Of a stretch of DNA of 64,000 nucleotides, positions 17,936 to 26,212 are shown piece after piece. Under the pieces are notes generated by a model. It was not told the origin of the DNA. It saw only the letters and a program-made list of their open reading frames with translations, and made no database searches. Position numbers and translations under genes: made by a program. Origin of the DNA: Aliiglaciecola lipolytica E3 (GTDB taxonomy: Bacteria > Pseudomonadota > Gammaproteobacteria > Enterobacterales > Alteromonadaceae); the NCBI RefSeq assembly GCF_000314975.1, contig NZ_BAEN01000023.1, positions 1 to 64,000 of the forward strand, written 5' to 3'. Each line of letters starts with the position of its first letter. Position 1 is the first letter of the stretch.

Positions 17936-18232
17936 ATGAATTTAACTGAAATGCAGGCGAATGCGGAACATGCCGCTACGCTGTTAAGAGCCATGGCGAA
18001 TAAAAACCGGTTACTTATACTGTGTTTACTTAATAAGGGTGAACTTTCAGTTAGCCAGATAATGATAGAGTTAGATATTCCCCAATCGACACTTTCTCAA
18101 CACTTGAGTGTCTTGCGTAAAGACAACTTAGTGATCAACCGTCGTGAAGCTCAAACCATTTATTATGCGCTTGCTAGTAAAGAGGTGGAGGCAATTATTG
18201 CGACGCTATATGGTTTATTTTGCGAAGAGTGA
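17936..18232 (+). CDS. BigR/SqrR-like ArsR-family persulfide sensor
   Basis: A 98-residue winged-helix repressor. The recognition region is PQSTLSQHLSVLRKDNLV, followed by the wing NRREAQTIYYAL. Two Cys residues, Cys30 (RLLILC) and Cys96 (YGLFC), stand where BigR and SqrR carry the pair that forms a disulfide or polysulfide link with reactive sulfur species. The metal-site CxC of classical ArsR is absent. It closes the operon it should control, and the perfect palindrome at 16154-16180 is its likely operator. Loss of binding on Cys modification would induce both divergent units. Confidence 0.9.
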   Translation: MNLTEMQANAEHAATLLRAMANKNRLLILCLLNKGELSVSQIMIELDIPQSTLSQHLSVLRKDNLVINRREAQTIYYALASKEVEAIIATLYGLFCEE

Positions 18233-18255
18233 TTTACGTGTAGTTGAATCACTTT
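18228..18255 (+). terminator. Probable weak terminator
   Basis: AGTGATT (18228-18234) and AATCACT (18247-18253) form a 7-bp stem with a 12-base loop, followed by TTTATT. It overlaps the stop codon of the ArsR gene and would end the sulfide operon. The large loop and broken T run make it only moderately convincing. Confidence 0.4.
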
Positions 18256-18557
18256 ATTCATTATTAACAATGGGATGCTAATAGACTCGCATTTTTAATT
18301 TGGATGTCAAGCTGGTGCATTCATCGTTTATTCAATATCCGAACTCTTCAATACAATTGTATTTACAGTTGGTCTCATCAATTCACCTTTGCTATTGCCA
18401 CACTTAAGGGCAAAAGTGCACTTGGACTAAGCAAAGTCGTAAAACCATTTTGATAATTCTTTTATTTTCTTTGTAAAAATACAATCAAAGACTGAGAGAT
18501 AGGTATGCACCATTCCACTGTAGGTTGAAATACAACTTAAAAAATGTGGAAGGGAAC
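18256..18557. other. Non-coding gap before the lipoprotein cluster
   Basis: About 300 bases without a plausible gene. A TTG at 18525 opens the lipoprotein frame, but it lacks a ribosome site and would put eleven residues ahead of the signal peptide. The promoter of the downstream cluster should lie here. I could not assign boxes reliably. Confidence 0.4.
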
Positions 18558-20942
18558 ATGAATAGAAATACCAAAAAATTGGTTTTGGGTGCCAAAATTT
18601 GCGCTTTAACTATGCTTGGTGGTTGCGCAACTTCATCCATAGAAGATAAATATCCCGGCATAACAAAAGCAGAACGGGTGCTAGAAGAGTGGGGGTTTGC
18701 TTCCGCATCAGCACCGTCATTGTCTTGGGCTGAAGAGGGGGTTTACGATTTTGAATTGAATGAAACTCCAGATTCCTATTTTAAAAGGGCTAAATCAGAA
18801 ATAAACGCTGGAATTGCAGTGCATGATCAAATGGTGTTCGCGCTAATGGCAAATATGACTGCTAAATTCGATCCAATCAATCAAGCGAAATACGAATCAG
18901 CGCTTCAGGAATATCAGCAGGCTAAAAGCGAACAGACTAATTTCACTCTAAGTGAAACTCAACAACAGGTATTATCAGACAATCAGCAATTTATAGAAGA
19001 AGTTGTTCAAAATAATTTAGAAACTTGTTTATCTGCCTCAGACAAGGAGTTAACAACTGCTTATACGATGAATGGGGTAGATGACGTTGATAAAAGAACT
19101 GAATTAATAACAGTAGCCTTAACACGACGTAAATCTTGTCTCGCAGATTATCAGGCTAGTCTAAATAGTATTTCCATTCCTCAAGATCTAGAGTATCCAA
19201 CGCTAGCTGAAAACAATGCGCCAGCTATCCAAAGGCTTCAATCTACCCCGTTTTTATCTAAGTCTTCACTAGTTGCGCCTTATTCGGACAACGACAGGAC
19301 GGCCTTGCAAGCGAATGCCTTGCCCGATGAGGCGGCAATTAGTCAAGCAGTTACAAATCATTTCTTGCAAAGCATGTTCTCAAGCCTTTCTAAGGGCGAA
19401 AAAAGCACGTTGTTTGGTGTAAGCATGATATCCGTCAATCCTGGCTGGAGAAGCATGGAGGATTATAAAATTCAAATTACCATTCGACCTAAAATTGTTT
19501 ACAGACCAGCTACGGCAGATGGGCTCGATGAATTTTTGTTGGATAAAACTTTTAGTCTATATGAACGGGCTGCTATTGCTGATCAGTACAGGCTCGACTG
19601 TTCTATAAAAAAGAGAGTTGATCAAGATTACTGTCTCCTAAATGAAAAAGATAAGCAGGCAATTCTAAAGGATTCTAACAACGCATTGAATGACGCTGGG
19701 CTTGCTAAACCAGAAAACGTGCCTAATGCAAACTTCGATATTACTGCAATCTCGCCAGTGAGTTATGGTCAAAATATGGATCTTCAAAACCGACAGATGT
19801 CGCAATTTAGTTTGTCTTTAATGTTAGCTGCTTCATTAAAAGAGGCGGGGGTTGAAAAAGCTGCCGAAGTATTTGCCGATTTTTCGCGTCAACAGAAACG
19901 TGAATATAGTTCTCGAAATCGCCGTAATCGAGTGAATATATTTAACGATCAGTCGCAAATGATTGGTCTTGAAGTTGGACCCGCGTTTTATGCTGCAGGT
20001 TCTGATGGGCACGATATTCAAGAAGGGTTACAGCGAGAAACCTTCCCCATTTTAATGAAGCTTAATGCTGAACAAATGCAATCCGGTGTATTCAATAAGT
20101 TCGTGATTGCTAGAGACTGCACTGAACCAGATATTCGATTTTGTTTGTTGGAAGCGCGATTACACTTTTCTACTACTCATCGTTGGTTACCCGCTGAACG
20201 GAACTGGACTGGTGTAGCGACTTGGCCTTACAGAGCTCCACTAAGTACAGGGCAAATGCGCACGGTGATGGAAGATGTCAATGAGGACTGTGCGGCAGAA
20301 GCAAGTTTTTTCGCATATGAAGGGCTGAAATGTGAGGAGCTTCAAAGCAAGCTACTCGGGAGTTATGTTTATACTAACCTCCCAAAACAGAAAAAGAGTC
20401 CAGAAAAAGTAAAAAAGCCAGCCTTCCTACAAGCATTTCCACATGTTATTGAAATCCAACTCGATGATAAAGGGAAGCCAATAACCACCTCAAAAAGATT
20501 AGTTTTTACAGGTCAGAACTTAGGGCTGCTTAAAGATTCGTTATCTATTGATAAAGTGACTCCTTACTTTCCAGGCCAGACAGTTAAAAACGTTTCTTTA
20601 AGTGGCGAGAGTCTGATTATAGACGTGGAAATATCGGACAACCAAGGTCCATTGATTTTTAAGTTCGATTTTCAAGGAGACAAAGTTACCACATCCAGTA
20701 CCGGCGCGGTGGTAGTAATGAAAACTGTACCTAAGAAAAAAGCGGCTATAGCCAAACAGGTTTCAATCGAAATGAACGATAACCAAACCAAAATTACCTT
20801 AGCGGACGAGCAAACGGATCTACCAGATAATCTAACCAAGGTACTAGAAGAGATTTATGACTCAGGTGAAAAAGCCAAAGTTGTGCCTGTTAATTCTGAT
20901 GTAAAAAAAGAGAAAACATGTAAGCCGTGCAAATCTGAATAG
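18558..20942 (+). CDS. Large outer-membrane lipoprotein of unknown function
   Basis: The product is 794 residues. ATG 18558 is preceded by GGAAGGG, which decides the start. A type II signal peptide ends in the lipobox MLGGC with Cys23; the next residues (ATS) favour outer-membrane delivery. The mature protein is hydrophilic, rich in Gln, Lys and Ser, with helical N-terminal parts (residues about 60-200) and a more beta-like C-terminus. It ends in a Lys/Cys tail with CKPCKSE. I recognise no family. It heads the accessory block, and the papain-fold protease starts 68 bases after its stop, so it could be a surface partner or substrate of that enzyme. That link is an inference. Confidence 0.8.
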   Translation: MNRNTKKLVLGAKICALTMLGGCATSSIEDKYPGITKAERVLEEWGFASASAPSLSWAEEGVYDFELNETPDSYFKRAKSEINAGIAVHDQMVFALMANMTAKFDPINQAKYESALQEYQQAKSEQTNFTLSETQQQVLSDNQQFIEEVVQNNLETCLSASDKELTTAYTMNGVDDVDKRTELITVALTRRKSCLADYQASLNSISIPQDLEYPTLAENNAPAIQRLQSTPFLSKSSLVAPYSDNDRTALQANALPDEAAISQAVTNHFLQSMFSSLSKGEKSTLFGVSMISVNPGWRSMEDYKIQITIRPKIVYRPATADGLDEFLLDKTFSLYERAAIADQYRLDCSIKKRVDQDYCLLNEKDKQAILKDSNNALNDAGLAKPENVPNANFDITAISPVSYGQNMDLQNRQMSQFSLSLMLAASLKEAGVEKAAEVFADFSRQQKREYSSRNRRNRVNIFNDQSQMIGLEVGPAFYAAGSDGHDIQEGLQRETFPILMKLNAEQMQSGVFNKFVIARDCTEPDIRFCLLEARLHFSTTHRWLPAERNWTGVATWPYRAPLSTGQMRTVMEDVNEDCAAEASFFAYEGLKCEELQSKLLGSYVYTNLPKQKKSPEKVKKPAFLQAFPHVIEIQLDDKGKPITTSKRLVFTGQNLGLLKDSLSIDKVTPYFPGQTVKNVSLSGESLIIDVEISDNQGPLIFKFDFQGDKVTTSSTGAVVVMKTVPKKKAAIAKQVSIEMNDNQTKITLADEQTDLPDNLTKVLEEIYDSGEKAKVVPVNSDVKKEKTCKPCKSE

Positions 20943-21010
20943 AAGAATTCAAAACTTTTAACGTGGCTACAGTAAATTTTCTGCAGCCGAATTTAACTAA
21001 GGAGAAGACG

Positions 21011-21967
21011 ATGTCAACAAATTGTCGAACCAACGAACGAAACCCTAGACCTCCAATCCGACCTGCAAATGGACAGGGAGGAGGCACACTGAGGCTTGGC
21101 TGTCATAAGGACATGCCAGATTTACGCGATCAAACTCCTTCAGAATTTTATAAACAAACGCATAAATCTAACTATGAAGCGCTCTTTAAACAATTGAGTT
21201 CTAACAATGGAAACGTATTTCTGGAAGGTAACAACGCAAGTATATCATTGTCTGAAAGCGTAGATTTAAGTGTTCATAACGCGTTTACTGAAGTTGAAGA
21301 TCAGCTCGATTTGGGCAGTTGCACAGCGCAAGCTGTTGTTGGATTAGTTGAATACTTGATTAAGCGTGCAACGAATAAGGAGTTGCACCTATCTCGGATA
21401 TTTTTATATAAAGCGACGCGAAATTTAATGGCAAGTCGTGGAGAAGGAGATAGTGGAGCAACAATAAGAGAAACTATTAAAGCCATGAAAATTTTTGGCG
21501 TGCCTCCGGAAACGTGGTGGCCTTACAATGTATCCAATTTCGATGACGAGCCTGATGCATTTATTTACGCCATGGCTCAGAGCTTCCAAGCGATTGATTA
21601 TGTGCGTCTCGATCCACTCAATTCAAGTCCTGACGAAATAGTAGCGAATGTGTGTAAATCATTAACTGCAGGTGTTCCAGTTGCTTTTGGCATGTGGGTA
21701 ACAGATGGTATTTTTACTTTGCCAGATAGTGACAATGTTATACCTGTACCCTCTAACAATGATCGATTGATTGGCGGTCATGCTATGTTAATTGTGGGGT
21801 ATGACACGGCAAAACGAAGGTTCAAAGTCCGAAATTCATGGGGGTATGATTGGGGAGATAGAGGCTATGCGTGGCTACCTTATGAATATATCGAATGGGG
21901 CTTAGCATTTGATTTTTGGACCATATTTAGTACTGAGTGGTTGGATACTTGGGGCTTCTCAGCCTAA
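21011..21967 (+). CDS. Papain-fold (C1A-like) cysteine peptidase
   Basis: The product is 318 residues. ATG 21011 has a strong AAGGAGAAG upstream, so I prefer it to the GTG at 20963. The catalytic triad is visible: Cys104 in DLGSCTAQA with Gln98 in the oxyanion position, His257 in IGGHAMLIVGYD and Asn275 in VRNSWGYDWGDRGYAWLP. The usual GSCWAF block is GSCTAQA here, so the Trp after Cys is missing; this is also common in bacterial C1A relatives. No signal peptide and no clear inhibitory pro-domain are seen, so it may act in the cytoplasm or leave by another route. A strong terminator follows. Confidence 0.87.
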   Translation: MSTNCRTNERNPRPPIRPANGQGGGTLRLGCHKDMPDLRDQTPSEFYKQTHKSNYEALFKQLSSNNGNVFLEGNNASISLSESVDLSVHNAFTEVEDQLDLGSCTAQAVVGLVEYLIKRATNKELHLSRIFLYKATRNLMASRGEGDSGATIRETIKAMKIFGVPPETWWPYNVSNFDDEPDAFIYAMAQSFQAIDYVRLDPLNSSPDEIVANVCKSLTAGVPVAFGMWVTDGIFTLPDSDNVIPVPSNNDRLIGGHAMLIVGYDTAKRRFKVRNSWGYDWGDRGYAWLPYEYIEWGLAFDFWTIFSTEWLDTWGFSA

Positions 21968-21988
21968 CAAATTGCAACAGTCTTTTAG

Positions 21989-22025
21989 AACGAATTGTAG
22001 GACATAAAATGTTCTACAATTCGTT
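21989..22025 (+). terminator. Strong rho-independent terminator
   Basis: A 16-bp stem (21989-22004 with 22010-22025, one G-U pair) encloses the loop TAAAA. It closes the lipoprotein-protease unit and separates it from the COG3014/LpoB-type unit, which must have its own promoter in 22026-22187. The stem ends in TTT. Confidence 0.75.
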
Positions 22026-22187
22026 TCATATTTTCAATATTAATTTACCTGTTTTTCACAACCTTCCTGTTGATCGGCTAGTACTTATTCGTACTCTCAA
22101 AGATAAATTTAATTAAAGTGGGAGATTTGTATTTCCAATTCCACTTCCCCAACTGAACCTATCCAAAACAATAAGGGGAACTATCAA

Positions 22188-23417
22188 ATGGACTCGGTTA
22201 AACAACTACCACTAATTTCAATTTTTGTCGCATCTACGTTAGCGGCGGGATGTGCAAGCGTTACCAAAACACAACCAGGCATCTTGTCAAACTTGCTAGA
22301 TGAAGCAAACAATAGCGCTGGAAAGCAAGTAAGCAACTCACCACAAACTCATCCAGTCTATTTACAGCCATATATAGCTCAAAATAAAAAAACTGGGCTG
22401 CGTGATCAAGTATTGGTCAATATGAGAGCTGGGGTAACGGCATTGGAACACGGCGACCACCATATTACGCGACGTTTGATGGAGGATGCTTATACTCGTA
22501 TAGAAACCATTTATGCAGACAATAAAGCTGCAAAAGCTGCGCGTAGTAACTATGTTGAGGAAGCAAACAAGGATTTTAAAGGAGAGCCCTACGAGCGAGC
22601 GATGGTAGGCTACTACTTAGGTATCGCTGATATGTTAAACGACAACTTACAAAGTGCAAAAACTGCGTTTAGTTGGGGCGAATATCAAGACACCATGTCG
22701 GCGGGAGAGGAATATCAGGCAGATATGACGTCTTTAATGTTTCTACGCGGCTGGGCAAAACATTGTGCGGGTGAAACCTCTGCTGCGAAGGATGATTTTG
22801 CTGCCGCGAATTTAACACCACAACAAAATGCAAATTTGTTGGTGCTAATAGAATCTGGTCAAGGACCGGTTAAATATGCCTCAGGTAAACATTCAGAAAA
22901 ATTAAAGTTTAAAGCTGCTCCACAGACCGATAATGGTTTTATAAAAATAAAATTTAACGAACAAAACTTTTATCCTGACAAAATTGAAGATTTAGTGCAT
23001 CAAGCTACAACCCGTAATGGACGAAGCATTGACGCTATTTTACAAGGTAAAGCTGAGTTCAAAGATAGTACTAAAAATGTCGCTGATGTTGCAGCCGCCA
23101 CCGCTACGGCATCGCTTACCTACGCCAACGTTAGCTCAATGTATGGTGATCACAATTCGGCACAGAACGCTAGCGCCATTGGAGCACTTTTCGCCTTAGG
23201 GTCACTAGTTGCTGGCGCAATGTCAGAAAATACAATTCCAGAAGCAGATACTCGGCAGTGGAATAATTTACCCCGCTTTATTCACGCGCAAACCATGTTC
23301 GCGGATGATGACTATGCCTTGTCTGATATCGTGGTTAGCGGAGAATTTGGTGAAGTTAAAATCAAACCTCAGCAAACAGGCCAATGCTATTTCGCGTGGC
23401 ATAAAGTGAGCGGATAA
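22188..23417 (+). CDS. COG3014-like lipoprotein
   Basis: A 409-residue lipoprotein with lipobox LAAGC (Cys22). Residues 70-210 form TPR-like helical pairs (ALEHGDHHITRRLMEDAY, MVGYYLGIADMLNDNLQSAKTAF). The C-terminal part is beta-rich and includes the segment NNLPRFIHAQT. Layout and neighbours match the COG3014 family, which in many gammaproteobacteria sits beside LpoB- and YcfL-type lipoproteins. ATG start with AAGGGGAAC upstream. Those relatives are linked to peptidoglycan synthase activation, but the role of COG3014 itself is not established. Here the set sits in front of an ECF sigma/CHAT module, which is unusual as far as I know. Confidence 0.75.
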   Translation: MDSVKQLPLISIFVASTLAAGCASVTKTQPGILSNLLDEANNSAGKQVSNSPQTHPVYLQPYIAQNKKTGLRDQVLVNMRAGVTALEHGDHHITRRLMEDAYTRIETIYADNKAAKAARSNYVEEANKDFKGEPYERAMVGYYLGIADMLNDNLQSAKTAFSWGEYQDTMSAGEEYQADMTSLMFLRGWAKHCAGETSAAKDDFAAANLTPQQNANLLVLIESGQGPVKYASGKHSEKLKFKAAPQTDNGFIKIKFNEQNFYPDKIEDLVHQATTRNGRSIDAILQGKAEFKDSTKNVADVAAATATASLTYANVSSMYGDHNSAQNASAIGALFALGSLVAGAMSENTIPEADTRQWNNLPRFIHAQTMFADDDYALSDIVVSGEFGEVKIKPQQTGQCYFAWHKVSG

Positions 23418-23427
23418 GGAGAGCAAA

Positions 23428-24069
23428 ATGAGTATCTGCAAAAAATATTTTGAATTTTCCTGTGCACTGATGCTGAGTATTTCTGTAATAGCGTGCAGTT
23501 CAACTTCGGTACCCAATGCATCCGGAATTCAAACAAAATATATCAACCCGAATAAAGAAAGTCGTTCTAGTGGTGTGGGTATTGAATCAAACGATGTGAT
23601 TAATATGGCGGATAAAATGGTGCGTAGCATTTTAAACGAACCAACTTTTGCTGGCTTAAGCCAAGCCCCTCGAGTTCTTGTGGATGAAACTAACTTTACG
23701 TTAGATGGTAATTCCCGAATTAACCGAAAATTAATTACTACTCGGTTAAGAAATGGACTAACTCAAGCCGCCAATGGACGTATGGTATTTGTGGCACGCT
23801 ATGCTCAGCGTGCAATAGAAGCTGAACGGGAGTTAAAGCTTGCTGGACTAGTTGATAAAGGGACTATTCGTCAGACACAAGCAACAGCTGGTGTCGATTT
23901 TAAATTAGTCGGCAATATTTTAACAAGTGACGAACGCCATGCTAATGGAATGACGTCCAGATATCACTTCATTAATTTCGAATTAGTAGATATGGAATTG
24001 GGGGTAACGGTTTGGGCTGACGCTTATGAATTCAAAAAAACAGGAGTAGATGATGTTGTATATAGATAA
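23428..24069 (+). CDS. LpoB-like lipoprotein (penicillin-binding protein activator family)
   Basis: A 213-residue lipoprotein with lipobox VIAC (Cys23) and an AAGGAG ribosome site. The mature domain shows the LpoB/PF13036 pattern: VLVDETNFTLDGNSRINRKLITTRLRNGLTQAANGRMVFVAR, then FKLVGNILTSDERHA and YHFINFELVDMELGVTVWADAYEFKK. Outer-membrane LpoB reaches through the wall to stimulate a bifunctional penicillin-binding protein. Whether this copy does so, or is a paralogue recruited to the accessory block, cannot be told. It overlaps the next gene by 20 bases and follows the COG3014-like gene by 10 bases. Confidence 0.82.
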   Translation: MSICKKYFEFSCALMLSISVIACSSTSVPNASGIQTKYINPNKESRSSGVGIESNDVINMADKMVRSILNEPTFAGLSQAPRVLVDETNFTLDGNSRINRKLITTRLRNGLTQAANGRMVFVARYAQRAIEAERELKLAGLVDKGTIRQTQATAGVDFKLVGNILTSDERHANGMTSRYHFINFELVDMELGVTVWADAYEFKKTGVDDVVYR

Positions 24070-24466
24070 CAAAATCAGTCAGCTTAAAACGAGGAATTTG
24101 TTAGTAAACGCTTTCTTTTTTTTGTTGCTTGCCGCATGCGTAAATACGCCGGAACAATTGAAATTAAACAGCGTGCAATTTATTGATTTTGATTTAAGAA
24201 AGCTCGTAACAGTTGACAATCTCACTATCAGTAAGTCAGAAACTGGTAATACTCAGGTGAATATGCTGCTGCAAAATATTTCTAAGCAGCCATTGATAAT
24301 TGAAGTAAGCGTTGGTTGGTACGACGCTAACTTTATTGCAACTGAAGATTCTTCGAGATGGCAACAGTTAACGATTTCACCATTTCAGACTCAAGTATTA
24401 CAAGTGTCGGCTACAAGCAGTAAGAGTAGTCATTTCGTGATTAATATTAGAAATGGGGGCAGTTAG
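24050..24466 (+). CDS. YcfL-like lipoprotein (DUF1425)
   Basis: A 138-residue lipoprotein with lipobox LLAAC (Cys30). The mature beta-sandwich shows the DUF1425 features: a tract NMLLQNISKQPLIIEVSVGWYDANF, then WQQLTISPFQTQVLQVSATS. In other gammaproteobacteria YcfL is coded beside lpoB. The gene overlaps the LpoB-like gene by 20 bases. AGGAG at 24042-24046 favours the second ATG (24053) as the actual start. Function of the family is unknown. Confidence 0.75.
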   Translation: MMLYIDNKISQLKTRNLLVNAFFFLLLAACVNTPEQLKLNSVQFIDFDLRKLVTVDNLTISKSETGNTQVNMLLQNISKQPLIIEVSVGWYDANFIATEDSSRWQQLTISPFQTQVLQVSATSSKSSHFVINIRNGGS

Positions 24467-24467
24467 A

Positions 24468-25286
24468 ATGAAAATCTATAACCTTATGATCATCATGCTT
24501 ACAACTTTCGTTGCTACGGAGTTATCGGCCGCTTTGCCTCCTTCATCAGGTGTTAATAAACAACCAATGCGCCAAACGGGAGGAGAGAAAGTTAATAAAA
24601 ATTTGGATTTGGGAAGCTTTTTAACAATCTATGTTGAGAAGCAAAGCCCTAAGTTTACGATTTTGTGGAATGATAAATTCGATCAGCAATTTAGTGATTG
24701 GGAATTAGCTCCTACACAAGAAAGGCATTTTGAGTCTTTAAATGTTGTTAATGGTACGACTAATTCTCGCGCTGATTACCAAAGTTCGCAGCATACATTA
24801 AATAGATCTTATCAAGTTCAACGTTTTGCGCCAAATGAAGCTCAAGTAGAATCATTTAAGGCGGGGTTCATCGAAACTATTTTGAGCGCAGGGGTGATTT
24901 TAGTCGATAGTGCAGTACTTATTCGAAAGACCGCTGTTAATAGCTCCTCTGACTCGCCATTGTATGATCTCGATTCAAAAGAGATTGAAACAACGGCATT
25001 TCAAGACAATACAGACTATTTGTTAGAAGTTTTATTTGTTCCAAGCTCGGATCACCCAGTAGGTTTTGAGCCTTATGCAGAAATTAAGAGTGTACATACA
25101 GGTCAGGTTATCGCAAAAGTGAAAAGCGAAATTAACTACAACTTGACTAAAACTTCTTGGATTGCAACTAATGACGGATTCGCAAAAGTAAACAATGTTT
25201 TAGCGCCCCCAACGTATGCTGAAATGGGGCAAGAGTTGGCTAATGCTACCATTTCGAAGCTGTTATCAAGATGGAAGGGGAAATAA
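24468..25286 (+). CDS. Periplasmic protein of unknown function
   Basis: The product is 272 residues. I use ATG 24468, one base after the preceding stop and behind a GGGGG stretch; an in-frame ATG at 24453 is possible. A signal peptide (about 1-22, ending LSA) is followed by a mixed alpha/beta domain. It includes FLTIYVEKQSPKFTILWNDKFDQQF and a C-terminal helix (YAEMGQELANATISKLLSRW). The C-terminal form recalls periplasmic proteins that travel with LpoB- or CsgG-like lipoproteins, but I do not recognise the family. It is the last gene of its unit; a long inverted repeat follows. Confidence 0.72.
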   Translation: MKIYNLMIIMLTTFVATELSAALPPSSGVNKQPMRQTGGEKVNKNLDLGSFLTIYVEKQSPKFTILWNDKFDQQFSDWELAPTQERHFESLNVVNGTTNSRADYQSSQHTLNRSYQVQRFAPNEAQVESFKAGFIETILSAGVILVDSAVLIRKTAVNSSSDSPLYDLDSKEIETTAFQDNTDYLLEVLFVPSSDHPVGFEPYAEIKSVHTGQVIAKVKSEINYNLTKTSWIATNDGFAKVNNVLAPPTYAEMGQELANATISKLLSRWKGK

Positions 25287-25313
25287 CCTCATTGTCCAAA
25301 CATTGCAAACAGC

Positions 25314-25384
25314 GGTTACTACTTAGGTTTATATTTTGCGATTACTTATAAATATAATCTAAAAAAATAACCTAAGTAGTAATC
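25314..25384. repeat. Long inverted repeat ahead of the sigma factor gene
   Basis: TTACTACTTAGGTT (25316-25329) and AACCTAAGTAGTAA (25369-25382) are exact 14-base complements. The pairing extends by one A-T inside and by a G-U and G-C pair outside. The AT-rich loop is about 37 bases. It has no T run, so it could be an operator pair, an RNA switch or a mobile-element remnant rather than a terminator. It lies directly upstream of the sigma70-like promoter. Confidence 0.7.
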
Positions 25385-25420
25385 CTGTCGTTTATATTAT
25401 GGACAGTCATTGTTGATTTA

Positions 25421-25449
25421 TTGAACAGCTTGGGGTAGTTTTCTTATAA
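25421..25449 (+). promoter_or_regulatory. Candidate sigma70-type promoter of the ECF operon
   Basis: TTGAAC (25421-25426) and TTATAA (25444-25449) stand 17 bases apart, 24 bases before the sigma-factor ATG. Spacing is ideal and the boxes are each close to consensus. A housekeeping start would make the ECF operon basal, with control at the inverted repeat upstream or through the anti-sigma partner. Confidence 0.4.
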
Positions 25450-25473
25450 CGAATACCAACAAAGGCATTAGCC

Positions 25474-26211
25474 ATGGAGTTGCAACCAAGTTCTCAGTCA
25501 GGCAATCAGCAAGATTTATTATCTAGAATTTATAATAAAGATAAAACAGCTGAGCAATCATTGGTTGAATTTTACTATAAACAGCTTTTCTTTATCCTAC
25601 GAAGCCAAACTAAAGACTCAGATTTAGCTAAAGATTTGTGTCAGGACACGTTTATCATAGTGCTCAACAAAGCCCGCCAGGGAGAAATTAAAAATCCGCA
25701 AGGACTAACTTCATTTATTCGAAGTGTTGGAATTAATTTACTGATTGATTACAAAAGAAAAATTAAACGGCAGCAAACAGGTGCCACCGAAGAATTTGCA
25801 CATATTAGTGATGCACTATCACCAAACCTGGACCAACGCGTTGAAAAGCAGAGAATTGTCGAACTTATTGTACAAGTGATAAACGAACTACCCTCCCAAC
25901 GAGACGCTGATATTCTTCGTCTAACTTATATTGCGTTAGCTAACAAAACAGATATTTGCAGTGAATTGACATTGTCCTCTGAACACTATGATCGGGTGTT
26001 ATATCGCGCGAAACAACGTTTAAATCAACTTTTAGCAACTAAGCTTAAATTGAACGTCAATACCATGAGCATGACGGAAATTCTCACTATTGGTGCAATG
26101 ATTTTTGTGTTCTGCGAATCCATATCCGCTTTTAACGTGAGAGAACCATTGATGTCATATCACGTAAAAGAGTATGGCTATATTCAACAATACGAACGAG
26201 TAAATCATTAG
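25474..26211 (+). CDS. ECF-type RNA polymerase sigma factor with C-terminal extension
   Basis: A 245-residue sigma factor. Region 2 covers about 30-100 (LAKDLCQDTFIIVLNKA, then FIRSVGINLLIDYKRK). Region 4 covers about 128-190 (INELPSQRDADILRLTYIALANKTDICSEL and a helix-turn-helix). About 50 residues continue past region 4 and contain a hydrophobic segment (203-220, ILTIGAMIFVFCESISAF), unusual for a soluble sigma factor and suggestive of membrane contact. The next gene starts 1 base after the stop and codes for a single-pass membrane protein, the expected anti-sigma partner. It probably drives this block; the target promoter is unknown. Confidence 0.85.
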   Translation: MELQPSSQSGNQQDLLSRIYNKDKTAEQSLVEFYYKQLFFILRSQTKDSDLAKDLCQDTFIIVLNKARQGEIKNPQGLTSFIRSVGINLLIDYKRKIKRQQTGATEEFAHISDALSPNLDQRVEKQRIVELIVQVINELPSQRDADILRLTYIALANKTDICSELTLSSEHYDRVLYRAKQRLNQLLATKLKLNVNTMSMTEILTIGAMIFVFCESISAFNVREPLMSYHVKEYGYIQQYERVNH

Positions 26212-26212
26212 T

